In this document: positions 1-7,282 of the stretch, piece after piece
Numbering within the stretch: position 1 is the stretch's first letter
How the letters are laid out: each line of letters starts with the position of its first letter
DNA from: Gammaproteobacteria bacterium RIFCSPHIGHO2_02_FULL_42_13
Lineage (GTDB): Bacteria; Pseudomonadota; Gammaproteobacteria; UBA12402
Length of the DNA: 10,463 bases
Direction: 5' to 3'
Assembly (NCBI GenBank): GCA_001801405.1
Contig: MGXQ01000009.1
Location: 354-10,816 of the forward strand
Notes under the pieces: model-generated
Databases searched by the model: none
What the model was told of the DNA's origin: nothing
What the model saw: only the letters and a program-made list of their open reading frames with translations
Program-made: the position numbers and the translations under genes

Positions 1-268
1 TGATATAACGACCATCCTCCTCGGGCGCATGTTCGTCTGATAATTTATCATACGCGCGGCTAAGTTTTTCACTGGGTGCAAAATAATGCCCCGCTTCATT
101 TTTAATCGGCGCAACGGTTTGCGCAGACGGAGCAATTTCTTTCATCACCATACTTTTCGGCTTGACATAGTGAAGCATATCATCGCGCACAGGCGCCAGC
201 GCAAAAACAGCAACCGCAGCATATAAATTTAATACACACCCCGATAGAATCCCAACGCGCCAATCCAT
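1..268 (-). CDS. Unrecognised protein with N-terminal hydrophobic segment (partial, runs off left edge)
   Basis: An open frame reads leftward from ATG at 268-266 and stays open for 89 codons to the window edge, so the C-terminus is missing. The start is supported by a strong Shine-Dalgarno sequence, GGAGGAAG, ending four bases upstream (273-280). The protein begins MDWRVGILSGCVLNLYAAVAV; residues 5-25 are hydrophobic and could be an uncleaved signal anchor or a signal peptide. The visible rest is polar and charged, rich in Lys, Glu, Asp and Pro, and looks extracytoplasmic. I do not recognise a domain in the 89 residues. It follows surE in the same direction with a 97-base gap and no evident terminator, so it may be co-transcribed. 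In relatives surE is often followed by pcm and nlpD; this N-terminus does not look like Pcm, and too little is visible to test NlpD. Confidence 0.7.
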   Translation of the reverse strand, partial: MDWRVGILSGCVLNLYAAVAVFALAPVRDDMLHYVKPKSMVMKEIAPSAQTVAPIKNEAGHYFAPSEKLSRAYDKLSDEHAPEEDGRYI

Positions 269-365
269 TTGGCTTCCTCCATGAAAACATCATCCTTACC
301 TAATAGAATGGCTCAAGTTGAAGAATATTGCAAGAGGGAAACGTGATACAGCATGACAAATAGAA

Positions 366-1112
366 TTAATTGGGATCCCGCAGCCACTCCGCCACATGAT
401 TGAACGATTTAAAATCTGTCCAATCTAAACGTAGCGGTGTCACGGAAACATGACCGGCGCGAACGGCATGGAAATCAGTGCCAGCACCTGCATCTGCTTC
501 TGGCCCTAATTCACCAATCCAATAAATATCATGGCCGCGCGGATCTTGTTGTTTGATACATGGCTGTGCACGATGACGTGTTCCTAACCGCGTGATTTCA
601 TACTTGCCTAATTCAGACAACGGAACATCCGGCACGTTTACATTTAAAATCGTGTGCGAGGGCAACGATCCTTTCGCTAATTTTATCACTAAATTTTTGG
701 CAACTTGTGCCGCTGTTTCATAATGTACTGCCGGAAAATTTAACGATACGGCAATTGAGGGCAACCCTAACGAACGCCCTTCAATTGCAGCCGCGACCGT
801 GCCCGAATATAAAATATCATCGCCCAAATTCGGCCCTTGATTAATCCCCGATACAATCATGTTGGGCAGCTCATCTAACAACGTACTCACCGCCACATGC
901 ACGCAATCGGTCGGCGTACCAGTAATCGAATAATGATTTTCATCCATTTCTTTTACTCTCAATGGTCGATCCAATGTCAGCGAGTTACTTGCTCCACTGC
1001 GATTACGATCGGGCGCAGCAATCACCACGTCTGCAATCTCTTTTAACACCTTGGCCAAACATAAAATGCCTGGCGATTGACAACCATCGTCGTTACTAAT
1101 TAAGATTTTCAT
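366..1112 (-). CDS. surE: 5'/3'-nucleotidase SurE
   Basis: This 248-residue protein matches the usual length of SurE, a metal-dependent nucleoside monophosphate phosphatase of the cytoplasm linked in gammaproteobacteria to stationary-phase survival. The N-terminal MKILISNDDG carries the metal-binding Asp8-Asp9 pair. Ser39 lies in the RNRSGASNS loop, and Asn91 sits in SGIN, followed by the family signature NLGDDILYSGTVAAAIEG (about residues 95-112). The start codon shares one base with the ftsB stop (TAATG), and GGAG lies five bases upstream (1118-1121), so translation is probably coupled to ftsB. In many gammaproteobacteria truD or ispF precedes surE; here ftsB does. The gene seems intact. 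Confidence 0.97.
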   Translation of the reverse strand: MKILISNDDGCQSPGILCLAKVLKEIADVVIAAPDRNRSGASNSLTLDRPLRVKEMDENHYSITGTPTDCVHVAVSTLLDELPNMIVSGINQGPNLGDDILYSGTVAAAIEGRSLGLPSIAVSLNFPAVHYETAAQVAKNLVIKLAKGSLPSHTILNVNVPDVPLSELGKYEITRLGTRHRAQPCIKQQDPRGHDIYWIGELGPEADAGAGTDFHAVRAGHVSVTPLRLDWTDFKSFNHVAEWLRDPN

Positions 1113-1390
1113 TATTTCTCCGTTTTTACAAACTGATAATACTGTTCGCCGGGCTTGATCATGCCAATATGCTCTCTCGCCAAAGCTTCTGTAGATGCTT
1201 TCGTGTGCTGCAAATCATAAATCTTTGCCACCAACTTTTGATTGCGCTCACTCAATTGATCATTTACCTTTTGTTCTTTCACCACCTCTCTATGCAACTG
1301 AATGCTGGCGATAACAGAATCCGATTGAAACCATAACTTATATTGCAGCACTAAAAATAATACGGCAAACAACGCAATTAAAAATTTCAT
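1112..1390 (-). CDS. ftsB: Cell division protein FtsB
   Basis: A 92-residue bitopic membrane protein with the FtsB layout. Residues 2-18 form a hydrophobic transmembrane helix, followed by the typical QYKLWF juncture. Residues 28-62 are a probable coiled coil with the polar core pattern of the family, and the C-terminal part contains GMIKPGEQYYQF, like the conserved RPGE-aromatic motif. FtsB forms the FtsQLB divisome subcomplex, which signals activation of septal peptidoglycan synthesis. I chose ATG 1390 because GGGAGGAGAG sits immediately upstream (1395-1404) and the protein then starts at the membrane helix; an in-frame ATG at 1429 would overlap idi and add 13 unlikely residues. The gene lies 28 bases after idi and overlaps surE by one base, so it is probably expressed from the mevalonate operon. 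Confidence 0.95.
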   Translation of the reverse strand: MKFLIALFAVLFLVLQYKLWFQSDSVIASIQLHREVVKEQKVNDQLSERNQKLVAKIYDLQHTKASTEALAREHIGMIKPGEQYYQFVKTEK

Positions 1391-1418
1391 ATTACTCTCC
1401 TCCCGTATTACAGGCAGA

Positions 1419-1928
1419 TCAACAGGCACGAAACGCTATTTGCAACGCCCGCTCAAACCAGATGGTATATTTTTCCGCCGGTGTCGGCAATGTCTTTATA
1501 TCCGCCCACCGACACTTTGCAACTTCTTTTTCATTCGGCTCAATAATTTCGTCATTATAAAGACCTATCAGCACATGATCAATTTCATTTTCAATCATAT
1601 TCTCATGAAGCGACGCTTGATAATGAAATACCCCCGCTTCCGTCAGAAAAACCGAAAAGCCCATTTCTTCTCGCAACCGCCTCTCTGCCGCCACGACAAT
1701 TGTTTCACCCGGACGCGGATGACCACAGCAGGTGTTTGTCCATAACCCCGCACTATGGTATTTCGTTACTTGTCGTTTTTGCAACAAAACTTCCAACCTT
1801 TGATCAACACGCCGAAAAACAAATACTGAAAATGCACGATGACATAATCCCAACTCGTGCGCGCGATGTTTTTCGCTTTGACCAATCGCTTGATCTTGCT
1901 CATTGACTAAAATAACATTTTCTTTCAT
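1419..1928 (-). CDS. idi: Isopentenyl-diphosphate delta-isomerase, type I
   Basis: This 169-residue Nudix-fold enzyme interconverts IPP and DMAPP, the last step needed to make both C5 building blocks from mevalonate. His24 and His30 are candidate metal ligands. TNTCCGHP (64-71) carries the catalytic Cys68 and metal-binding His70, a Nudix-box-like helix with RREEMG-type spacing runs about 72-90, and ENE (113-115) supplies the second catalytic acid and ligands. These are hallmarks of the type I family, unlike the flavin-dependent type II isomerase commonly paired with mevalonate genes in Firmicutes. The ATG overlaps the mvaD stop as ATGA (1925-1928), and there is little Shine-Dalgarno of its own, so translational coupling is likely. 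The length is close to the short bacterial Idi proteins. Confidence 0.96.
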   Translation of the reverse strand: MKENVILVNEQDQAIGQSEKHRAHELGLCHRAFSVFVFRRVDQRLEVLLQKRQVTKYHSAGLWTNTCCGHPRPGETIVVAAERRLREEMGFSVFLTEAGVFHYQASLHENMIENEIDHVLIGLYNDEIIEPNEKEVAKCRWADIKTLPTPAEKYTIWFERALQIAFRAC

Positions 1929-2905
1929 GCGTACTTAATAACTTCTACGTTTAAAAAATTTTCTTTAACTATTTTTTCATCTTTCGATAAGAATAACAAC
2001 TTTAAATTCGGCCCCGCGTCTTGTGTAAAATAAACAGATACGCCTTGCGCACGCAAGCACCACACCGACTGCATCGCCGCAATTGTTTCGGGCAAATAAT
2101 ATGATATTGACGGCTGTGCCGTTAACAGCGTTGCATGCATTGCAAGCGCATTTGATTCCGCTGTTTTTCCTAACAAATCAAAATTCTGTTGCGACAATGC
2201 TCGCTCTATCATTTTTATATCATCGTCCACTTGCGCGGGCCATTCTTTATAGAATCGCGATGTGGCAACGACGCGCTGCATCGCTTCGCGCGAACCAATC
2301 GATTTTTCTTTTTCTGAAAAAATTAACAACCCCATGCGAAAGTTTGGCCACTCCACTGACAAAGGCTCCGCAACACTATCCATTCCATTTGCTTGCACGC
2401 CCGCATGCCATTTCACAAACCCTTGCCACAATGACCGACATGCGCTACCGCTACCCAATCGCGCCAAAATCGACAAGTTTTTTTTATCCAATTGCCAGTG
2501 AAATAATTGATCCAATGCCAACACTAACGCCGCAAATCCACTCGCAGACGATGCGACTCCAGCTTCGGTAGGAATATTGTTTGCAGTCTCAATCAAAAAA
2601 CGCACATTATCTTTAGTGCGAAACAAATCTAAATAATCAATCAATCGTTTTGCAAATGGCAAATCGAATGACAAAACCTCACCATTTAAAATTATTTTAT
2701 CTTGATCGCTCACAGAAATTTTCGTGCGCGTCCCTTTATCGCCTAAACTCACCGATAAACTCGAGGTTATCGGCAAATTTAATTCAATATCGCGTTTTCC
2801 CCAATATTTACATAATGCAATATTCGTTGGCGCAAAAGCACTGGCTGTTTGCAACGACGGCGACAGACGGGGCACAATTTGTTTCACGACATCAAGACGC
2901 TTCAT
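1925..2905 (-). CDS. mvaD: Diphosphomevalonate decarboxylase
   Basis: This 326-residue GHMP-superfamily enzyme converts mevalonate 5-diphosphate to IPP with ATP consumption and loss of CO2. Diagnostic motifs are APTNIALCKYWGKRD (25-39), the phosphate-binding segment VASSASGFAAL (117-127), GSGSACRSLWQGFVKW (151-166) with Arg157, and TQDAGPN (294-300) with the catalytic base Asp296. All key residues are present. I chose ATG 2905 because CAGGAG lies eight bases upstream and family members begin close to this point; a longer in-frame start at 3001 would add 32 residues reading through the preceding kinase gene. The gene overlaps that kinase gene by 14 bases and meets idi as ATGA. The overlaps indicate coupled translation within the operon. 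Confidence 0.96.
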   Translation of the reverse strand: MKRLDVVKQIVPRLSPSLQTASAFAPTNIALCKYWGKRDIELNLPITSSLSVSLGDKGTRTKISVSDQDKIILNGEVLSFDLPFAKRLIDYLDLFRTKDNVRFLIETANNIPTEAGVASSASGFAALVLALDQLFHWQLDKKNLSILARLGSGSACRSLWQGFVKWHAGVQANGMDSVAEPLSVEWPNFRMGLLIFSEKEKSIGSREAMQRVVATSRFYKEWPAQVDDDIKMIERALSQQNFDLLGKTAESNALAMHATLLTAQPSISYYLPETIAAMQSVWCLRAQGVSVYFTQDAGPNLKLLFLSKDEKIVKENFLNVEVIKYA

Positions 2906-3851
2906 TGAAAACTCCTGATGCGGAAATTTTAACATCCAATTGTTGAACACCCGCTTGACGCTGCTTGGCATTATGCGGAAAATAATTTTTAGGCAAATCA
3001 CCTAACACCAAAATACAGTCTCCCAAACCCGAACCCGAAATCTTAGCGCCCAACAGACCAGGCAATGCTAATGCCTCGGTTAAAAGCGCATCGATGTGTG
3101 CATCGCTCACGCCCAATTCAGCTTGCAGCGCCTGATGCATGCTGCAAAGTTTAGCAAACGCATCAATATTTTTTTGTTGTAATGCCATGCGACCCTTCTG
3201 CACGATATCCCCAATTTTTTCATAAATGGCATCGGATTCAGCGGTTTTCTTTACGCGCTTAACCACTTCTACCGTCGGTGTTTTATACCCGACATATATT
3301 AAATGCAGCGGCAACGCGGCATCAATTTTTTGTAATTGAAATGGGTCCGTCCGATACAAATTAATTCCTCCAAAAACACTGGCGGCCACATCGGCGCCCG
3401 ATCCCAGTTTTTGCACGTGCCGCACAGCATCTAACGCCAACTTATAAATTCTATTTTGATCTTTTTGTTTTTTTAGCCACACTAATAAAACCGTAACAAC
3501 GGCAACAGCAACAGCGGCCGACGAACCCAAACCCAATTTATCTGAAAATTGTGATTGAATAATTAAATCAAATCCAACTGATAATTCAGTTTCAAATTGC
3601 GAAATAGCCGCTAACACAAAACGAAAGGGATCTTTTAATTCAATGGCATCGATTGATGTTTGATATTGACCTAAGCGTTCAGACATAATACAAATTCGAT
3701 TATCAGCACGCGGCGTTAAGATAACTGCAATCCTGCGATCAATGGCGCATACAATCGCTGCAGCACCATACAACACGGCATGCTCACCCATCAACATAAT
3801 ACTGCCTGGCGCTGTTGCCTTAAAGGACTCGGGCACCTTGAGGTTCCCCAT
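2892..3851 (-). CDS. mvaK2: GHMP kinase, probable phosphomevalonate kinase
   Basis: This 319-residue GHMP kinase has the three family motifs: APGSIMLMGEHAVLYG (14-29), KLGLGSSAA (105-113) for ATP phosphate binding, and AKISGSGLGDCILVL (269-283). GSGADVAASVFGG (150-162) carries the probable catalytic Asp154. Since the upstream fused protein has the clearer mevalonate kinase signature and the decarboxylase follows, phosphomevalonate kinase is the role left open; this is by elimination. The first motif resembles mevalonate kinase more than classic phosphomevalonate kinase, and has Ser17 where mevalonate kinases have a Lys, so substrate specificity is uncertain. ATG 3851 overlaps the upstream gene by 32 bases and has no good Shine-Dalgarno; GTG 3836, with GGGGAA upstream, is a plausible alternative start that removes five residues. 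Confidence 0.85.
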   Translation of the reverse strand: MGNLKVPESFKATAPGSIMLMGEHAVLYGAAAIVCAIDRRIAVILTPRADNRICIMSERLGQYQTSIDAIELKDPFRFVLAAISQFETELSVGFDLIIQSQFSDKLGLGSSAAVAVAVVTVLLVWLKKQKDQNRIYKLALDAVRHVQKLGSGADVAASVFGGINLYRTDPFQLQKIDAALPLHLIYVGYKTPTVEVVKRVKKTAESDAIYEKIGDIVQKGRMALQQKNIDAFAKLCSMHQALQAELGVSDAHIDALLTEALALPGLLGAKISGSGLGDCILVLGDLPKNYFPHNAKQRQAGVQQLDVKISASGVFNEAS

Positions 3852-6048
3852 GAACGGGCATCAATTCATACCCATGTTGTTGACAACAAGCGTTAATCGC
3901 ATCTTTATTTTCACTCACGACCAAAACAATGCCGGCATTATCGCCCGCGACAGCACCTGCCCCACAAATTTTTGCGGCCGCACCAATACTTTCGATTTCA
4001 CGAACAAAACGCTGAACTCTTTCAGGCACAACACCAATCGCGACCAACAACCGATGATTCTCCTGAACAAGCCGCCGAAGTTCTGTGGCATTTTGATGTT
4101 GCAAAGCCAGATCGATCTCGTTTGTTACGGCTTCAAATGATTTCCAAATAGAATCTTTTGCAAAATGTTTTTTAACATACTCACCGCATTCTCCTGTGCT
4201 CACGCTGGGCGTACCCGTATTCACAATATACATTGGCCCCGATGGAATAGCGCGCGTCTCACATTGTCCATGCTGAACGCGCGCGCAACCGCCCTGTAAT
4301 GAAATTTGTAAATCTATTCCGCTTGTTTTGCCATGCTGCAAACTTTCTGCTTCAAAACCTAATGCAAAAAATTTCTCGGGACTTAAATTCAATTTACAAT
4401 AACGTGAAATTGCATATAACACACTTAAAATCATTGCCGCCGACGAACCCATCCCACAACCCACCGGAATATCCGATGACGTTTGAATGTTGAGTCCATC
4501 AATAATTTTAGAATTAAAATGATCGACCATATCCATCATCGCAAAAATCGTTAATTCAAAGGGCGCTTGCAATACTTCACGAATGCCAATTTCACCCTGC
4601 AAAAATCGTTGATATTGCCCTAATAAACGATTTTTCACTTCGCGCAATGTTTTAATCGTAAAGGAATCATTAAACCGCAATTGCAATAAATTAAATGAAA
4701 TCATTTTAGAAATCTGCGGTGAAATGGTCGTTTCTGCAAAACGATCAACTGCCATTGCAAGTGCGGGGCCACCATACAACACCGAATGCTCGCCCGATAA
4801 AATAATCTTACCGGGCGATACGGCTTTCACTACAAAGGATTCGCCATCAATGACACAGGATTTTTTCAGCTTTTTCTTAACCGATACAATTTCATATTGA
4901 CGCTGATGATCCTTAATGCCCGACAATCGAAACTCGCCCGCCTCTAAACGACCCGTGTGATATTCGCTGCCATCTTCGGGTAATTGAAAATTGTAAAACG
5001 CTTCATACTCATCATACGTTAATTCTTTGCGCGCTTTTAATAACTTTTTGTGGAATGCGCTATCTAACATTTTACGATACCCCGGTTGCACGACGCCACT
5101 AAAATATTCCGCCACACAACCTGATCCATAACTATATAAACCAATGCGTTTATTCGTTAAATCATCTTTACAATGATCGAACAAAGAATTTAAACACACA
5201 TATAATGCCGCTGAATAACTGTTACCAATTTGACGCGCATATTGCAAGGCATCTGCTACCTCAGCCTGACTTTGCTCCTCGCTCACCGTTGAATCGTTTA
5301 ATTTTCGCCATCGATGATGTCCCTTTTCAACTAGCCGAGGAACCGGACTGTGATAACAACAATAATCGATAGCATCCGCTGACAACCCCGATTCTGTTTG
5401 ATACTGTTTCCAGGTGTTTTCTAAGGCGCGCAAATAAACCATGGTAGAATACCGCCCTTCAACAATCGCACTCGAGGCATAATTAGGACGGAAAAAATCC
5501 ATGACATCATCAGTATATAATCCGTAATGCGGTTCGATAGCCAATAATCGCGGATTCGTTGAAATAATCATCGCAATAGCGCCGGCACCTTGTGAAGACT
5601 CGGCTGCGGTCTCCAATGCATATTTAGAAATATCTGACGCAATAATTAATACTTTTTTATCCGGATGACAAGACGCCCAAGACGTTGCTAATTGTAATGC
5701 GCCCGTCCCTGCATAACATGCTTGTTTTAATTCAAACACGCGACAGCGCTGCGGCAAGCCTAATAATTTATGTACATATACGCCCGCTGATTTAGCTAAA
5801 TCAAATCCGGATTCCGTCGCAAACAATAACGTATCGATCTCACTCGCCTCCACATGACGCAATACACGCTTTGCTGCGTTCGCACCCAACGTAACAATGT
5901 CTTCATCCGGCGGCGACACCGACATTTTTTCTTGACCTAAGCCCACGTAAAATTTATTGACATCGATATCGCGTTTTTCGGCTAATGATTTTAAATCTAA
6001 ATAATAACGCGACGTGTAAAAACTAATGGCATCAATTCCTACCTTCAT
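3820..6048 (-). CDS. mvaS-mvaK1: HMG-CoA synthase-mevalonate kinase fusion protein
   Basis: One uninterrupted frame of 742 residues joins two enzymes. Residues 1 to about 375 are HMG-CoA synthase, which condenses acetyl-CoA with acetoacetyl-CoA: Glu79 in ATESGFD, the acyl-accepting Cys111 in ACYAGTGAL, and His233 in YHSPVP match the catalytic Glu-Cys-His set of bacterial MvaS, even in numbering. After a charged linker (about 375-405), residues 406-742 are a GHMP mevalonate kinase: SPGKIILSGEHSVLYG (411-426) with Lys414, PVGCGMGSSAA (528-538), HGKTSGID (572-579) with probable catalytic Asp579, and KICGAGAVAGD (693-703). ATG 6048 forms ATGA with the reductase stop and has AAAGGAA upstream; a longer start at 6078 lies inside the reductase gene and is less likely. 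The two steps catalysed are not adjacent: the reductase acts between them and is encoded just upstream. Confidence 0.94.
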   Translation of the reverse strand: MKVGIDAISFYTSRYYLDLKSLAEKRDIDVNKFYVGLGQEKMSVSPPDEDIVTLGANAAKRVLRHVEASEIDTLLFATESGFDLAKSAGVYVHKLLGLPQRCRVFELKQACYAGTGALQLATSWASCHPDKKVLIIASDISKYALETAAESSQGAGAIAMIISTNPRLLAIEPHYGLYTDDVMDFFRPNYASSAIVEGRYSTMVYLRALENTWKQYQTESGLSADAIDYCCYHSPVPRLVEKGHHRWRKLNDSTVSEEQSQAEVADALQYARQIGNSYSAALYVCLNSLFDHCKDDLTNKRIGLYSYGSGCVAEYFSGVVQPGYRKMLDSAFHKKLLKARKELTYDEYEAFYNFQLPEDGSEYHTGRLEAGEFRLSGIKDHQRQYEIVSVKKKLKKSCVIDGESFVVKAVSPGKIILSGEHSVLYGGPALAMAVDRFAETTISPQISKMISFNLLQLRFNDSFTIKTLREVKNRLLGQYQRFLQGEIGIREVLQAPFELTIFAMMDMVDHFNSKIIDGLNIQTSSDIPVGCGMGSSAAMILSVLYAISRYCKLNLSPEKFFALGFEAESLQHGKTSGIDLQISLQGGCARVQHGQCETRAIPSGPMYIVNTGTPSVSTGECGEYVKKHFAKDSIWKSFEAVTNEIDLALQHQNATELRRLVQENHRLLVAIGVVPERVQRFVREIESIGAAAKICGAGAVAGDNAGIVLVVSENKDAINACCQQHGYELMPVHGEPQGARVL

Positions 6049-7064
6049 TTGCTTTTCCTTTCTAAGACTTCGTGACAACGCATTAATTCGCCCGGATGGA
6101 TCTGCGCCGCCAACAATGATAACTCACCACATAAAACCGTCGCGGCCGCAATAATGGCTAACCGTTTTGCACTATCTTTTGCATCCAAACAATGCATCAT
6201 CTCGAGATTATGTTTTACAAATTCTAATTCTTTTCCATTCCCCACCGTACCCACAATAATATTCGGCAACGTGACTGAAAAATATAAATCATCATTTTGT
6301 ATTTGCGCAAACACAATGGCTTGCGATCCTTCAACAATATTAGCGGCATCTTGTCCCGTTGCCAAGTAAAATGCTAACAGCATATTCGCCACATGCGCGT
6401 TAGCACTGCGCACGCTGCCTGCGACAATGGATCCCATTAAATTCTTTTTGATATTAAGCTCGACTATTTTTTCAGGCGTTGTGCGAAGCAATCGTTCACA
6501 GATGTCCCGCGAGACAACAATTTCCGCAATCACATTTTTGCCGCGCCCTAAAATACTATTTACCGCCGAGACTTTTTTGTCCGTGCAAAAATTTCCCGAG
6601 ATCGAAATATATTTTAAATCACTATATTGGCCAAGCAGCCACTGCATCAGATGATCGGCCGCTTTGGTCACCATATTATGACCCGCGGCATCGCCCGTCG
6701 AACATTCAAAGCGGATATATAATAGACAGCCCACTATCTGGTAGTGAACATCGAGCAATTGGGCAAATCGACTGGTTTTTTCAACGACCGCAGCCATCTC
6801 AGCATGTCGGCCCTGTAAGGCTTCCTTGACCGCTACCGCCCTCACGGCCGCCCGAGCCTCTACTACGATCGATCGCGCCATACGATCATCGACTAAAACG
6901 GCGGAAATGCCGCCCGACTCACGGGATACCTTGGCGCCTCGGTTAACCGATGGAAACAACGGGGTTTCAAAGGTTGCAAGCGACACCAAAACCTCGTCGC
7001 TGACATAGGCGCTATTGATCTTGATAGGACCCACGCTACGCATGGGGATGGTGGCTGTTTCCAT
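6045..7064 (-). CDS. mvaA: HMG-CoA reductase, class I-like, short form
   Basis: This 339-residue enzyme reduces HMG-CoA to mevalonate. Its motifs follow the class I (archaeal/eukaryotic) pattern rather than the Pseudomonas-type class II: Glu33 in the segment before SVNRGAKVS, TGDAAGHNMVTKA (123-135), SGNFCTDKK (156-164) with the catalytic Lys, NAHVANMLLAFYLATGQD (222-239) with Asp239, and His331 near the C-terminus in GELMRCH. There is no membrane domain. The protein starts directly at what corresponds to the substrate-domain strand VGPIKI, lacking the helical N-domain seen in longer soluble class I enzymes. Upstream codons remain open but contain no conventional start and do not resemble that domain. 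ATG 7064 has GGAG (7071-7074) upstream. It is the first gene of the operon and overlaps the fusion gene by ATGA. Confidence 0.93.
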   Translation of the reverse strand: METATIPMRSVGPIKINSAYVSDEVLVSLATFETPLFPSVNRGAKVSRESGGISAVLVDDRMARSIVVEARAAVRAVAVKEALQGRHAEMAAVVEKTSRFAQLLDVHYQIVGCLLYIRFECSTGDAAGHNMVTKAADHLMQWLLGQYSDLKYISISGNFCTDKKVSAVNSILGRGKNVIAEIVVSRDICERLLRTTPEKIVELNIKKNLMGSIVAGSVRSANAHVANMLLAFYLATGQDAANIVEGSQAIVFAQIQNDDLYFSVTLPNIIVGTVGNGKELEFVKHNLEMMHCLDAKDSAKRLAIIAAATVLCGELSLLAAQIHPGELMRCHEVLERKSK

Positions 7065-7131
7065 AAAAAGCTCCGCAACATTTAAGAGCCAAGAATAGCA
7101 GTTTTGGTCAAAAATAGACAGGATTTCCGCA

Positions 7132-7137
7132 AGTATA
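7132..7137 (-). promoter_or_regulatory. Candidate -10 box of the mevalonate operon
   Basis: On the minus strand this reads TATACT, five of six bases of the sigma-70 consensus, about 67 bases before the HMG-CoA reductase ATG. No good -35 hexamer is seen 16-18 bases upstream, so the promoter would be weak or activator-dependent. A GC-rich inverted repeat (CGCCG 7141-7145, CGGCG 7158-7162) lies in the spacer region. A TTGACC further downstream (7105-7110 on the minus strand) has no matching -10 and is less convincing. Confidence 0.35.
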
Positions 7138-7205
7138 ATTCGCCGGTATGACGAAAGCGGCGGGTTGCAATAGTCAAATAATATATTGATTTTTTTGCGC
7201 TAAAT

Positions 7206-7220
7206 TTAAGGTTCCCTTAA
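7206..7220. promoter_or_regulatory. Inverted repeat overlapping the -35 region of the plus-strand gene (possible operator)
   Basis: TTAAGG and CCTTAA form perfect 6-base arms around a 3-base centre (TTC), within a wider imperfect A/T symmetry at about 7201-7230. It lies 11 bases upstream of the TATAAT box and covers the place where the -35 element should be, so a bound regulator could block or replace RNA polymerase contact there. The regulator is unknown; a chance AT-rich repeat is possible. Confidence 0.3.
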
Positions 7221-7231
7221 TAAATTTACCC

Positions 7232-7237
7232 TATAAT
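7232..7237 (+). promoter_or_regulatory. Probable -10 box for the orphan membrane-protein gene
   Basis: A perfect TATAAT hexamer lies 45 bases before the ATG at 7283 and 12 bases before the AGGAGG ribosome-binding site. The matching -35 position (about 7209-7214) reads AGGTTC, which is poor, and is covered by the inverted repeat at 7206-7220. The predicted transcript would start near 7243-7245 and have a leader of about 40 bases. Confidence 0.5.
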
Positions 7238-7249
7238 CTTATTAAAACT

Positions 7250-7275
7250 AGGAGGTTCACGCGCAATAGGCGTGA
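7250..7275 (+). promoter_or_regulatory. Distant Shine-Dalgarno with intervening hairpin
   Basis: AGGAGG at 7250-7255 is the only good Shine-Dalgarno before the orphan gene, but it lies 27 bases from the ATG at 7283, beyond the usual spacing. The gap contains a perfect 6-base-pair stem, TCACGC (7257-7262) with GCGTGA (7270-7275), closing a 7-base loop. Folding it out leaves about 8 bases between AGGAGG and ATG, the optimal distance. The hairpin may therefore position the ribosome and could make translation dependent on structure or temperature. Confidence 0.5.
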
Positions 7276-7282
7276 TAAAACT

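Noticed and set aside
236..268. LSGC in the left-edge protein as a lipobox
   Set aside because: The Cys is residue 11, with only seven residues before the motif; that is too short for a lipoprotein signal peptide, and the hydrophobic stretch continues after the Cys.
2906..3001. N-terminal 32-residue extension of diphosphomevalonate decarboxylase
   Set aside because: The extension is a frame through the upstream kinase gene; ATG 2905 has CAGGAG at good spacing and gives the family's usual start.
6049..6078. Upstream ATG for the fusion protein
   Set aside because: ATG 6048 has AAAGGAA upstream, forms ATGA with the reductase stop, and yields the usual MvaS N-terminus and residue numbering.
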